The notes under the pieces: model-generated
The model's input: only the letters and a program-made list of their open reading frames with translations
What the model was told of the DNA's origin: nothing
The model's database searches: none
Source of the DNA: Centrapalus pauciflorus
Lineage: Eukaryota; Streptophyta; Magnoliopsida; Asterales; Asteraceae
NCBI GenBank assembly: GCA_020465985.1
Contig: JAANYP010004771.1
Coordinates: 1,020,432 to 1,084,431 of the forward strand
Direction: 5' to 3'
Length of the DNA: 64,000 nt
Translations under genes and position numbers: made by a program
Part shown: positions 37,017-49,978 of the stretch, piece after piece
Numbering within the stretch: position 1 is the first letter of the stretch
Layout: every line of letters starts with the position of its first letter

Positions 37017-40000
37017 ATGGGAAATTGTTCAAAAACCCTCAAGAAAACTAACCCAAATCATAATCCTGATAATTTTTACCCAAAAATAGACAACTCTGAT
37101 AAAGTTTACCGGAAAACTGATAACTCCGACAACGTTTACCGAAAAACAGATCATTCCGATACCCTCAATCCCTTTTCGACTCCTTCATCCTTGCCGTCTC
37201 CCGTACCGGCACCGTCGCCGTTACCCGTTGTTAGACTGTACGGTTCACCGTCTTCCCCAGCCACTTCCTACATTTATTTTGCCCTCCTTTACAAACCCGT
37301 AACTCTACTTTTCATCCCGTCGGAAAAACCTGACTTCGGCTTTGAGACACCGGTGATTCAGTTCGGATCTGACGTCATATCGGGTTCCTCTGTTACCATT
37401 CTCCGTTACCTGGATGCGAAGTTTCCGAAGCCCTTGCTGCTGAGCAACTGGAATACGTACAATGAGACGATGCCGGTGGTGGTGACGGCGACGGTGCTGC
37501 AGCACAAGAGTTTGGTGTGGCATTTGGAGAGGATGGTTAGGTGGGGGGAGGATTTGGCGGCGCGTGGCGGTCGGTCGAAGGGGGATCCGGTGATGGGGAG
37601 TGCACGGATGGAGGTGAAAAAGTACGGGAAGAGTTATTCGCAGTTGTTGGAAGTCATGCTCGAACATGCGCAGATGGAGGAGAGGATCCTCTTTCCAATT
37701 TTGGAAAGGGAAGATCGAGGTAAGGTTTTTCATTTCCAGTTCTTTTTGTGACGATAGATCTCATCGATTTTGACTTAATTTGAAGTCAAAATGACTAGTT
37801 TACAGCTGACAAAATTGGCGAAAAATCTTCGATATTCTAAGAAACAAGTGATGATTGATTGATTTATATAACAAAATTGGCAATCCGAGGTATATTAATC
37901 TTGAAGTTGCACAAGAATCCATATTGAATTTGAAGATTGGAAAGTTACAGATTTGACATTGAAACTCAAAGTCAAAGGTGATTCATGTTTGACACGTGGT
38001 TTGTACCCTGTGCATAAATGGTAGTATTAAATGATATTATCAGGATGGTGGTTGATAATTGGTAATGTTTAAGAGGGTGATTGATTGTAAGATTGCTATT
38101 TTAGGGTTGATGGCTTTGCTATCAATCTTGAACGGTTAGCCGGTTAGGGGATCGTCAGCTATTATTATCTTTCAACTTCTATGATCATACCATTGATTTT
38201 GGGTTTTCAGAATCCATAGTTGATTTTGATAACTTTAGGTTTCAAAAGAGAACATGACATTGCATTTGAAATTCCTCTGTAGGGGAAAAATTGTTCATTT
38301 GCTTAAAAAAGGGGCCTTTTTAGATTTGATGGATTCATAATTTCATATAGAGATTTGACGTAGGTTTACCTTGTACTAAACTCCCAAAGTAACTTTTCAT
38401 CTAATTATGTGAAAAATAGTAAGAGTGTTTTGTAAACATTCATCGTTTTTTTCAGTTGGATGCATAAAAAAAAGATTTATTACATACGTATACAAGCTAT
38501 TACAGTCGTAATTGACCATGGAATTCTAATGCCAACTTTTTATCTATTTTACTCTGTTTTTGTGTAATTATCAAGTTTATCAACACAAGTAATAACCTTT
38601 AACCTTTTGGTATCTTGAGATTTAAAGTGATCTATTTTGCACTCAAAAGCGGACCATGGACTCTTTATAAATAATGATTGATAATACTCGAGGAGCGGAC
38701 ATTCTTTTGATTGTTTAATCTTAGCTTTATATTGAAGTTGCTACAATTGTTTGCTTTGAGTGGAAACATGAATGGACTTGATTTTTAGCAATAAGTCATG
38801 ATGACACAGAAGACATATTGTAAAAGCTAATTTGGTGCTTCTTATCTTGTACTTCTGTTACTTACAATCCACTCATAGTTGCCTTCCTCCCAAAATGGTT
38901 GTTAAATGTGGTACGGTGGGTACCCTTTCCGTTGCAAAAATAAATGTACTGTTTAAAAATGGATTATAAGATTGCTTGACTGTTATTTAAATGTCTAAAA
39001 TACCCTATAATAATAACAAAACAGTAAATCTTGCATACAAAATCAATGATGCAATATTATCTGTTATAATTTACTACCGTGCTGGTGTTTTTGGTTGATC
39101 CAGGCTTATCTAAATCTGTAAATGAAGAACACGCTAGAGACCTACCCCTCATGAATGGCATCAAAGAAGACATCAAAACGATCATAGTCCTTGATTCAGG
39201 GAGCTCTTCATGCCAAGATGCCCTCTTTAGTCTATCCACTCGCCTTAAATCACTACAGGTATGTTCTTTATACATTTTCAAAGCTGGAATCTCTAAATTA
39301 TTGATTTTTTTGTTTAGATTTTTAAAGTTGAACAAATTAAATTTCAACTTCGAAAATTGAAACCAAGTAATATAAGTTGTAGATATATTAGCCACAACAT
39401 AAAACATTAGTGAATCATACTAATTAAACATATGTTCGATGTTTAAATGTTACATAGTCCAAATCGGTACTGAATTTGGAAAATAGAAACATTTGACTGT
39501 CTAACTGCGTTCTTGAGCATCATTATAGGAGTTATCGATACATGTATCCTGTTGTTTTGACCTTTGAGATTAAACAGCAAAACTCAAGGGGTCATCTTTA
39601 TCTTTATCGCTTGTAAACTTAAATCCTCATGGGCAGGAGAATTGCAAAGAGCACTTTGAAGAAGAAGAGAGAGGGATTTTACCATTGATGGAGGCAGCAG
39701 AGTTGACTAAAGGGCAACAAGAGAAACTATTAGAGCAATCTCTAGATGTGATGCCCGGCACACACTCTAACCTGCTTCGGTTTTTCATGGAAGGCCTTCT
39801 CCCACAGGAGGCCATGCTTTATCTTGACTTGATCACCAGATGTACCGACAAAGATCGAGCCGGCTCAATCTACCGCTTCTTAGTTGAGTAAGTTCACATC
39901 CCATTATTAAATATGAATACGATGTTGTCATCGACATGTTTAGTTGTGGAAGGAGATGTAAACTTATGGGGTTTTGTTTTTGTTTTAATTCAGAGACCAC

Positions 40001-40060
40001 CATGGAAAACGCACCGACGGACGACCAACCATGGCATTGTTGTTAAAGGCGAAATCCTAA
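37017..40060 (+). CDS. Hemerythrin (HHE) domain protein with N-terminal GST/thioredoxin-like fold
   Basis: Exons 37017-37719, 39104-39258, 39637-39887 and 39994-40060; 1,176 bp, 391 residues. The N-terminus MGNCSK could be lipidated (Gly2, Cys4), but the myristoylation consensus is imperfect. Residues 25-48 hold a three-fold repeat of (D)xSDxVYRKTD type, then a Pro/Ser-rich linker. Residues 71-139 (VVRLYGSPSSPATSYIYFAL onward) resemble the N-terminal domain of glutathione transferases. Residues 155-370 form a four-helix hemerythrin-like region with metal-ligand candidates H163, H169, H217-x3-E221, H244 and H292-x3-E296. HHE domains bind di-iron and serve in oxygen or iron sensing. An Arabidopsis protein (I recall At3g54290) has the same layout. 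The role in this plant is not known. Intron 1 is 1.4 kb. Confidence 0.85.
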
Positions 40061-40627
40061 AGTTGTGGGCAGAGTTAGAGTGGTTACGTTGCACGATGTA
40101 TGTATGCTTTTGTTGGGGTGTTGTGTGCAACGAACAAGCCGACCCAACGTGATTCCATGTTAACACGACAAGAATTGGATTACTAGTTTACTACATTTAC
40201 AGAGGATGATGTAAAAATCCCTAGCCTGGGTTTCACTTTCATTTGATATTTTGATGTATTGGTTTGTAGGCTATGGCTATGCATGCATTAAAAAAGTTGT
40301 ATATTTTGATTCCTCCAAGTTTCATGCAACTTTTTTCTTTACCTATTTGATGAAGTTTTTGTTTACGGCTGGTTGGAACTTGGAATGCTTAAAATGTAAT
40401 GGCACAATCTTAAATCTTAATCTTGCATGGACGAATCCCAAAAGGGTTGACACGAATCTGTTTAATCGAACGTATTCCTCCTATTCTATTCATGGCTTTT
40501 ATTAAGTTAGATGGCTTATTACAAAATTTGTAACTTGTTGGATTTTGTGAGTAACAACGTTTTTGTTGATGTATGCGCATTCAGCAGGGAAAACAAGAAA
40601 ACACTGTAATCAACTAAAAAATTTAAT

Positions 40628-41687
40628 GGAGAATTGCTCAAAATAGAAAACAATTTTTCTCTTTTTTCTTATTATAGCAATCTCGTAAATCTTGTTCCAA
40701 ATAATGGAACCAACTTTTGGTTTGCTTCGTATTATAGCATGTCAGGATCTGAAATTAATTAACCAAGACTAACTGATTTGAATTTATCAGAGTATAAATC
40801 AATAATCTTGCTTTGAATCAAAGTTTAATTAAGAAGTTTGCGGAATAACACTTAATTATTTTAACAAAAGCTTTTAGAACTCAGAACATATAGACATAAA
40901 TAAGTAAATCAAAATTGCTTGTATTGCTGACTTCAATGATTACAATCACCTCTAATCTGTTTGATTAGACGAAGAACACAAACTGTTCTTAGAGTTTTAC
41001 AACCTTAGAGGCTTATGAAAAACTCAAACAAAAAGCAATTACAATCTTGAATACGCAGAAAACTCCTATACAATAGAAAGACCTATTCTATGTATTTATA
41101 TTGCTTCTTGATTTGTTTCCTTGAAGGACTCTGATTTCTCTGATAGTAGATATGCTGGAATCTTCGTGTAAATATCTTTTCCTGAATATCAGCATTTTCT
41201 GTTTGTAAAACTGTTAAGCAGCTTGAATCACTTGACAGCTTGAACAGAGCAGCTTGAGTTGATTTACTCTGGCAGCTTGAACTTTTACACTAGCAGCTCG
41301 AGATTCTTCAACTAATAGCATGAACTCTGTACTTACATAGAAATTCTACTAACAGCTTGAGAATTCTAACTAACAGCTTGAACTACTTAGAATATTTCCC
41401 AACATAGCATTTAACCGGTCAACAAGTAGGTTGTTATATCAAATAATATACTAATGGTAAAAAATAAAAACTCATTGTCATTATAAGAAAAAAAATAAAA
41501 GTAGGTTGTTATTTCAAACAACAAACCCTATATTTAACCCTTTTCTACCGGTTACATTTTTTGTTTACCAGTTAAATGCTATAATTGGGAATAAACAAAG
41601 AATTGGTTCCTTTTTTTGGTACAAAATTTACGAGATTGTTATAATAAGAAAAAAGGAAAAAGTTACTTGTTAATTTTAAGCAATTCC
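40628..41687. mobile_element. Foldback/MITE element interrupted by a solo LTR
   Basis: The left arm (about 40628-40705) and right arm (about 41620-41687) are inverted repeats sharing CTTTTTTCTTATTATA and CAATCTCGTAAAT. Removing the LTR and one TAGCA restores a continuous element of about 390 bp. Non-coding. Confidence 0.72.
40740..41404. mobile_element. Solo LTR
   Basis: 665 bp beginning TGTCAGGATC and ending TTTCCCAACA, flanked by a perfect 5-bp duplication TAGCA (40735-40739, 41405-41409). The 3' third (about 41216-41395) contains about eight degenerate copies of AGCAGCTTGAA. No internal retrotransposon sequence remains. Probably Copia-type, by size only. Confidence 0.85.
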
Positions 41688-41941
41688 TTCCAAAATTAAT
41701 AGAGTGAAAGTTATATTAAATTTAAAATCATAATAAACTCAAAAATTATATCTTATTTTGTTTTGGGATGCATATTTCATCTAAAACGTGTTCTAATAGG
41801 ATATAGCTAGCGCTTTGAAAATATAATTTCTATTTAACTATGTTTAATATATAAAAAATTTCAATAACGTAACATAACATAATAGTTCTTAGAATAAGCA
41901 ATAAGTTAAACAAATGTGTTCGGACAAATAAGATATATAAA

Positions 41942-42170
41942 GAGGGAGGTTCAATGGAGAACCTCCATGCATAGAAGAATCTCGAAGAAGCTCTATGCAC
42001 CACTACAAATGCATCACAATTCACGCGTGATGCATCATTATTTCCGCGTCATGCATCAAATTCCCGCATGATGCATCAATTTTCACGTGATGCATTACGA
42101 TTTTCTAGTGATGCATTGTAGTTCTTCAAGATTGTTCGATGCATAGAGGTTCTCTATTGAACCCGCCCGA
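41942..42170. mobile_element. Inverted-repeat element, family 5 of the GGTTC-N8-ACC group
   Basis: Left GGTTCAATGGAGAACC (41948-41963), right in reverse complement GGTTCAATAGAGAACC (42148-42163). The interior has six or so GATGCATCA-like units. A relative of family 4, with different flanks and stem sequence. Followed by a short TATATAAATA. Confidence 0.85.
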
Positions 42171-42788
42171 TATATAAATATCAAAAGCTAAAAAGAATTA
42201 TAATATAGAAAAGCTAAAAAATTATCAATAAGTTAAAAGTTTCAGCTAGATCTAAAATTATCATCGATTAAAATTTGAATTAAACTGAAATTTTATGATA
42301 AACTAAAAAATAATAAACATTTACTGTGAGATTACAATTATATTATTATTCGATACCAAATTGATATTATAAACTTAAACTTAAAAATTGTAACTAATAA
42401 AATAAAAAACAATACACAAGGAATACAATACATATGCAAAATGTGACAAAAACATATGCATAATGTATGTTTCAAAACCCGACTGTGATACTAATTATAG
42501 AATCGTAAATCTTCATGTTTCATCCAGAAGCATTAAAATATTCAAACGTGATTTTCATTGAACGTGTGGCTTCACATTATACCGTCAAAACACACATATA
42601 AACTGACAGAAACAGGAAAAATTCCTATGAAAATTTTCTATTACTAACCTAATATCTAACTATTGAGTAATTACATAATTGATCATAAATTTATTATTTT
42701 ATAACGATTTATACATTATTTGAGGTCCAACATTTATATTTTTTTTATCAGAGAAATGCATAAAATTATGTTAATCTTATTACATGTA

Positions 42789-43198
42789 GGCTATGTTTGG
42801 TAGAGAGCTTCTAAGAGCTTTTAAGAGCTTTTAGAAGCTTTTATTTTGAATAAGCTCTATTAAAAAATAAAAGCTTTGTTTGGAAGGATACATAGAGCTT
42901 TCTTTTTCTAAAAAATAAGCTCTTTTTTGAAAAGTTAGTAGAAGTAGCTTTTGAAAAGCTCCGGAGCTTTTAGTCAAACATATTTACTTTTTTACCCTTC
43001 TATTAATCATAAACTACCACCTTTAATTAATATTAATGCCCTTTTAAGTAATTTAATACTAAAAACTACAGCTACAGCTACTTTTACCAAACACATTTAT
43101 AAAACTAAAAGCTCTAGCTCTTTTAAAAAGCTTCAGCTACTAAAAGCTCTACCTCTATTTAAAACAGAAAGCTACAGCTAGTTTTGCCAAACATAGCC
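42789..43198. mobile_element. MITE with GGCTATGTTTGG ends
   Basis: Left end GGCTATGTTTGGTAGAG, right end (reverse complement) GGCTATGTTTGGCAAAAC. The interior is made of AGAGCTTTTA/TAAAAGCTC repeats. Flanking trinucleotide GTA on both sides. A degenerate relative lies near 51190-51555. The 76-codon frame inside is not a gene. Confidence 0.8.
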
Positions 43199-43804
43199 GT
43201 AATAAAGAAGCAACTTTCCACATTGTATACACAAACCCATATAAAACTCAAAATTAATTGAAGGACTTTATATTTTGAAATAGTTAACTTTATCATAAAA
43301 AAAACAAACATATTTCACATTTTTTTTCGTTTTCGTCTCTCAATGTTATTATTATTTTTTTCATAAAAGTCCTCAAGTTAAAATTTTTTTTTGGTTGACT
43401 GAAATTAGACATTAGAACCCGGTTTTTCAGTTTTTAAAAACCCGGTAAACTAATCATAACCGGCTTATTATGTCCAAATTTCACTTAATAAAAGAAAATA
43501 ACTCGAGAACTTTTATGAAAAAAATAATACAGAGAAACGAAAATGTAAAAAACGTAGAAACATATTAATTTTTTTTATAATAAACTCTAAAAAAAAAGGT
43601 TTAAAACTAGGTTGGCAAAAAAAAATCCCGAATGGGGGCTGACCGGCTGAGGACCTGAGGTGAGGCATCTGAATCTGAACCCGCGCGTACTACTACTCGG
43701 ATACTCTTTGGCGGGAACAAGAAGAGACAAGAGAGGGAGAAATTAGTACTCCGGAGTAAAGACGACCTTTGCTCTGCTCCGCTGCTTGCGTAGAAGCCAT
43801 TGAA

Positions 43805-45921
43805 ATGGGATCAGAAGGTCTAATTCCCGATTGGGCTTCAACGCCTTGCATAATGGGCATTGATGAAGCTGGTCGTGGTCCTGTTTTAGGTTTTCCTCTC
43901 TTCTTTATCATTCCACCTACAATATTCTCTGCCCGCGCCGTTTTTGCTTTCTAATTTCTGTTTTATTGTGTTAATTTTCATTTCAGGACCGATGGTTTAT
44001 GGATGCTTGTATTGTCCGCTTTCATACAAGAACACTCTTTCAACTTTGGAATTTGCAGGTTCCTACTCGTTATTTTATTCTCAGCCTCCTCTATATTATT
44101 AACCCCAATCTCCGTGTTGTGTATTGATTACATCTATTTTGATTGTTAGATGGTTAACGAAAATCTTTGATAATGTCTCTGTGTCTTTTGTGGCTGAAAT
44201 GAGTACACATAGGGACCTAATTTCTCTTTGAACTTGTTTTTGAATCTGAACACTTATGACAATGTCTGTGTGTTTTGTACTTTTGTGTCTGAAATGAGCG
44301 CTTATAGAGACCTTTTTTTTCCCCTCTTTGAACTTGTTTTGGTGTCTAAACAATTATTGCAGTTTGAATGGTTTTAACTGTTCTCAAAGGTTGTTATCTC
44401 TTTCTCTTTAATTAATAAAATTATTGGGTAGTGTACTAGTGTTACATATTCTTGTCATCTAGTGAAATTCATGAAGCATATCAGAATTGGCAGCATGTCC
44501 TGTGGAGGGAACTAGGGATCTTATATCTTATGATTCAAGAATATTTTGTATTAGGAATAAGTTGGACTTTGGATCAATGATTTGGTTATGGATAATGTTA
44601 ACTTGACCTAATATCTGGACAACAAAGATACAGATGCAAATATATGTGCTTGAGCTGCTGGCATGCAAGAGTATGCTTTGTTGCAATTTAGCGGTTATTA
44701 TGATCAATGCATTCTCGCTCCCCACCTTTTGTTCCTGTTTAGTTGTTTTTGTTATTTTTAAGTAAAGATATAACTATCTTAGTGTCTTCCAGATCAATCA
44801 TTCTCAGTACACCTCTTTCAGTCGTTCTTTTACCTTGTCTCATATTTCAGTAGTTTACATCCGTATGCATTTAGATTACTACTAATTAGGTAATATTGTA
44901 GGATATTTTCTAAAGGATTGCATATAATAAGTATTCTTTTGGATGGATGGGTAAGTTTCCTGGTAAACTCTTATTAAGAAATTGCAGCCATTGCAATTTT
45001 ATGCTATTCAAATGTACCATTTTCTCCTGATAGTTTACCGTTAACCTTAATATATTTTATAGGTATACCACATCATTAAACATGCCCCATAGAAGTTCCG
45101 TTTATGACACCCTTCTTTATAATCTGTTTTCATTCCACCACAGTTGAGTGTCACTTCTGGAGCCTAGCTTGGTACTTTTTGTGCATAGTTCTCCTTTACA
45201 TGGGAGGAGAGAGAATCTTAACTACAAAACTACTTTTAAGGATTTTGAATTTTATTGCTTTGTATTTAGATTCAAAATGGTATTATTGTCATGGTCTCTT
45301 ATAGAATCATGAAGTAACTTCTTGCATTAGTTTTATCCCCCCTTATAAGTTAACGATATTGAAGGAGATTACTCAACCATGTCCAAAAATTTACCAGGAT
45401 TATTAATGTGGATTCATTGGATGATTTCTTCTAGGTAATTGCATTTAAAATGAACAAAGATGATTTAAATGCTATGATCATGCATGCATAATTATGCTGT
45501 TTTGTGCGTGACAGTGAGTACTGTAACAGTGTAACACCTATATTTGTCAAGCCAAACCTAGCATTCTAGCCCATGATTAATCACATCAGATTGTTCTGCC
45601 ACCTCTAACCCCTTTATTCCGTGAGAACCACTCCAAAATGTACACTTTTTTTAAAAAAAATCTATTAAATAAAAGCATTATCACTCTTAAATATTGTAAA
45701 TATTGTAATCATATACTAACTTTGCTAGTGAAATTTAATTTTCTTGATTTATGTATATCAAATGCACATATTTAAACGTAAAGCGCACAGATTTTAGAAA
45801 ATGCACAAATTTCTACATCAAATGATTTTCAGGGGTTCTCACGAAAGATATGGGTTCTTATGTGAATATGACTCTGTATACACACACACAAATTCCACTC
45901 ATCGAGTGGTTTTCATTGAAC

Positions 45922-45986
<65 letters not shown>

Positions 45987-48900
45987 TTAGATGTATCCTC
46001 AAAAGAGCTTCTCTGTTTTATGCAGATTCAAAGACTTTGAAAGAAGAGAAAAGAGAGGAGCTGTTTGAAAGTTTGAAGGCTGATGAAACAATTGGCTGGG
46101 CTGTTGATGTTATAGATCCTAGAGAGCTCTCGGCTAAAATGTTGCAGAAGTTAGTATGCAACTTTATTCGGCAAATAATCTTGTACCAATTAAATAACTA
46201 TTCCAAATGATCTTGTATGCTTCTCTTAACAGAAATAAGATTAACCTTAACGAGATCTCACACGAGTCTGCCATGGGCCTTGTAAGGAGGGTGCTGGACA
46301 TGGGGTATCTTCTAACTGAGGTATACACTTGTATATAAGTTTGAATGATTGATGAGACATAATTTGCCATCCTCTGGTATGGATGTGGATTGTGGGGTTG
46401 GAATTCTTTTTATACATAATTCTCCCTTTGCGCCCCCCACTCCCCCCCCTCCCAAACCACCACAAAAAAAAGCACAACATTTTCTACCCTGGGATGCCAC
46501 AAAAATAGCAATTTTTCTTTGTTTTCGTTTTTTTGTGAAAAAGTTCTTTGGCAGATTTACTTATTTGCAACCATTTCAAGACATGACAAGATTGATTGTG
46601 CTAAATAAAATTTCCAATTTGGTCTTATCAAGGGATATTTTAGGTATTAAATAGGGATTGATAGGGAATTACACTAGAAGATTATTCTAGAAAGGGTATA
46701 TTAGTAATAATATTAGGAGTTAGTTAGTGGGCAAATCTATAAATAAAAGGGAGAGGGGAGTGAGAGGTGGTCAGAAATATTGTTAGATCGTTAGGCTCTT
46801 AGCATCTTGCTTTGAGAGGCTCTTTGCATTAGCATTGAGAGAGGTAATATCCCTGGAAATCCTTAGGGATTGTTACTTTTGCTTAATCAATTTCCTGATT
46901 TTATATTCAGCAATACAATTGTTCTTCCTTTTGATTTCTCAATCCGTATCAACTAAGAAACTTTTTATGTTATATGTCACCTTAAACATAGTAGTATGAT
47001 GTTTTCCACTTATGTGTCTTGAAAAACCTCATGAAAGGACAACTAAAATCTTTGAATGTGAGAAATCCCAGATTTTGAATACAATAAACATGTCACTACC
47101 TCATCTGAAAATCTTCTGTTTTCTTTGAGCATACATGCTGATGCAGAATGACTCGAAAGCTTCTCTGAGCTTAAGATGCTACTGGATGAAAAAGAATTAG
47201 AATGGGAACCTGTAATAGTCTTATAAATTATAATGTATGGCATCATTATATAGAATGCTGGGTAAAATGATTGAAGTTAGGTCCTAAAACTTAAATGAGT
47301 AGCTGAGCGAAATTTCTCAAAACTAAATGAGAACAGGAAACCATATTGGCTTAAATTTCTACATCCACTTTCTCATGGGCTTTGTGAATATATCTGGGCT
47401 CATGAGCGAAAGACTCTGATGATCTGCATTTTCAGGTTTATGTCGACACCGTAGGAGATGCAGATAAGTATAGAGTTAAGCTCTCTTCAAGATTCCCATC
47501 TATTCAATTTGTTGTTGCGAAGAAAGCTGATAGTCTCTATCCAGTTGTTAGTGGAGCGAGTATAGTCGCCAAGGTGAATTCCAGTTTAACTGTTCATTTT
47601 ATGTCTTCCTATTTATTTTTGTAATGGTAAATGAACTCACACAGTCTATGAAGGGACCTTTGGGCCAAAGGCCTCTTGATGATCATCTTCCCAAGCGATA
47701 CTCACTGTTATTATCCATCGAATCATTCAGGTAACGAGGGACCGAGCATTGCAAAATTGGAACTTTGATGAAACTGCTGAAAACATGCATAGAAACTTTG
47801 GATCTGGATATCCTGGAGGTGAAAAGAAACTTATTTTCTTTCCTTGAAAAACTGTACACTTTAAAACCTTGGTTCAGTATTAGTGATCATAACGAAGTAA
47901 CGAACATATTAATCTACATGGCAATTGGCAAGTGGTTGATCACAATGAGCATTTATGCAGATCCTGGCACTAAAGGTTGGTTAGAACATCACAAACACCT
48001 GGTATTTGGCTTCCCGTCATTGGTTCGCTTCAGCTGGGGAACATGCAATTCCTACTTTAAAGACAGTGTTGAAGTGTTATGGTAAGTCCTTGTTGCCACA
48101 TCAAAATTTTTTTTTTTTTCAAAGTGTGACTAATTTCAATATCATTGACACTTTACCAAATTTCAGTTTAACCCCCTAATCCTTTGTGTTGCTCTTTGAA
48201 AAATGTGTGATCTGGATATAAAACAATTTTGGCAACCTTTTTACATTTTGGGAAAACCAAAATCCGTTTACGATTTTTATAAACAAATACTTTAAACTTG
48301 ACTTTGTAGTTTCAGGGTTTGCAACAACAAAAAACAAACATGTTGGCTCTTTCTTCCTATTCCTTGTATTCCTTTATGAATACGATATAGTCTTGCAAAA
48401 CATGTTTTGATTTGTATGATAAAAAAAATACAGTATCATTTACATTATTATAAATAAACGCTGTCCGACCAAAAAACCGGCCTGGACAAAGAAAACCTGA
48501 AAACCGGCCCGGCCCAGACTCGTTATTGATGAAGTTGGTCTAGTTCTGTTTTCTTTAAAATCGTTAATTTTGGTTTTTCGTTTTCGGTCACCGGTTTTCG
48601 GTTTTTAACCCGGTCAAAACTGGAAATTTTTATGGGCCATTAGAATTTAAGCAAAATCAAAACTAGATGGCCATTAGCCTTGATTTGTTTCACACGCTGT
48701 TTCCCCAATGGGAAATTTGCGTAAAAAACCCTAAAGTTGGATCATTTTTGTGGTTAAAACTCCTAACCATTTTTTGTTGCACAAAAAAACCTCTAACCGG
48801 TAAAACATTTTGAAATTAGGACGTTACCTGTTATAATAGGTTGCTATGCTTACATGGCACACACGTGGCCTCCAGATGGCAAACCCGACTTACGTGGCGC

Positions 48901-49978
48901 CAACGTGGCACTACATGTATAAATTTTAAACTGAATTTTTGCATAAAAACCCCAAAATTGGTGACTTTTTCGATTAAAACCCTTAACTATTTTTTTTCTC
49001 ACCTCTAACCAACAATCATATTTACCGTTTCTCTTCTCCTCTACCTCCGGCAACTCCGATTAGTCTATCTTCACTTTATGTTCGGTGCTGTTTATTTTAT
49101 GTATATATGATTAACTTTCGCCGTTTAAACTTGAATTTTAACTTCGATTGTGCCGATGGAATCGATTTCATTTTGTTATTGATGAAGTTGGTCTAGTTCT
49201 GTTTTCTTTAAAATCGTTAATTTTGGTTTTTCGTTTTCGGGTCACCGGTTTTCGGTTTTTAACCCGGTCAAAACCGGAAATTTTTTTATGGCCCATTAGA
49301 ATTTAAGCAAAATCAAAACTAAATGGCCATTAGCCTTGATTTGTTTCATACGCTGTTTCCTCATTCATTCATGCTTGATTTGTTTATTTGTTTCATACGA
49401 CCTTGATTGGTTTTGGTTTATATTGAGTTTGGTTCCGAAGAGAAGCATGGATTATTTAAAGAACTTGTCCTTTATTGTTTTTTTTGCATTTGAGACTCAA
49501 GAATAAAAATATTGATGGATTTTATATGTAATTCTACTCTCTTTATGTATATGTTATATTGATATTTGTTTATTGTACATTCCGCAATGAAACTTGAACC
49601 GGTTCCACCCGGTTTGGGGATGGAAAAAGCGGGCCAAAAACTTGGAACGAACAAAACCGTTTTACAAACATTAGGCTGGTTTTCTCATTTTGCTAATTTC
49701 GGTCTGGACCGGTTTGGGCCAGTTTGATCCAAATGCTCGTTCTTAAAACGTGGCTAGTGTTACAAACTTACAGTACTTGCTACACTCTTAATTTTTATAG
49801 GGAAGCGGATGAAGCAGATGAGGAGGGCTCCTCAAGTAAGACCGGCAAACGGCAATTGAAGCTCAGTAATCTTGGTTTCACTGGCTCGAAGAGGAAAAGT
49901 GAAGATATTGAATCACGTGGAAAAGGTCGTTGCAAGTTTTTTGAATCCCGTAAACTCGAACAACTCACCCGTTTCTGA
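43805..49978 (+). CDS. RNASEH2A: Ribonuclease H2 subunit A (catalytic)
   Basis: Exons 43805-43889, 43987-44058, 46026-46149, 46233-46320, 47436-47573, 47731-47818, 47961-48081 and 49801-49978; 894 bp, 297 residues. The type 2 RNase H core is complete: GIDEAGRGP (D20, E21), DSKTL (53-57), VYVD (D127) and AKKAD (D155). The spacings 107 and 28 between D20, D127 and D155 match human RNASEH2A, as recalled. The enzyme cleaves RNA/DNA hybrids and removes single ribonucleotides from genomic DNA, in the nucleus with subunits B and C. After the core comes an acidic then basic tail (EADEADEEG, KRKSED) ending LEQLTRF. Introns 2, 4 and 7 are swollen with repeats: a TA-element relative, an LTR-like remnant, and duplicated CCGG-rich sequence. 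All junctions are GT-AG and in frame. Confidence 0.95.
45606..45870. mobile_element. Decayed family-1 TA element in RNase H2A intron 2
   Basis: Shares GTGAGAACCACTCC and GTGCATTT/TGCACA-type repeats with 28721-29147. The right end retains GGGTTCTTATGTGAA but with two mismatches in the terminal motif. A (CT)n(TA)n run follows at about 45928-45982. Confidence 0.6.
46620..46952. mobile_element. Probable LTR remnant in RNase H2A intron 4
   Basis: Contains a promoter-like CTATAAATAAAAGGG, followed by AGAGAGG-rich leader-type sequence, and ends near CCGTATCAACTA, the style of a plant retrotransposon LTR. The boundaries and target duplication are not clear. Confidence 0.45.
48522..49360. repeat. 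Direct repeat pair with CCGG-rich flanks in RNase H2A intron 7
   Basis: Copies 48522-48704 and 49175-49360 are about 95% alike, beginning GTTATTGATGAAGTTGG and ending ACGCTGTTTCC, separated by 470 bp. CCGG-rich sequence related to them continues on both sides (48470-48520, 49585-49735). Confidence 0.8.

Larger units (their letters stand above)
40061..43804. other. Intergenic region dominated by repeats
   Basis: Holds the 3' UTR of the hemerythrin gene, the foldback element with an embedded solo LTR (40628-41687), a family-5 TA element (41942-42170), and a MITE (42789-43198). The rest is AT-rich up to the RNase H2A start. Confidence 0.6.

Noticed and set aside
42951..43181. 76-codon frame rich in Lys/Ser/Leu
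   Set aside because: Wholly inside the MITE at 42789-43198 and built from its AAGCTC repeats.
48522..49360. Terminal-repeat retrotransposon in miniature
   Set aside because: The repeats lack TG...CA ends, and no primer-binding site, polypurine tract or target duplication was found.
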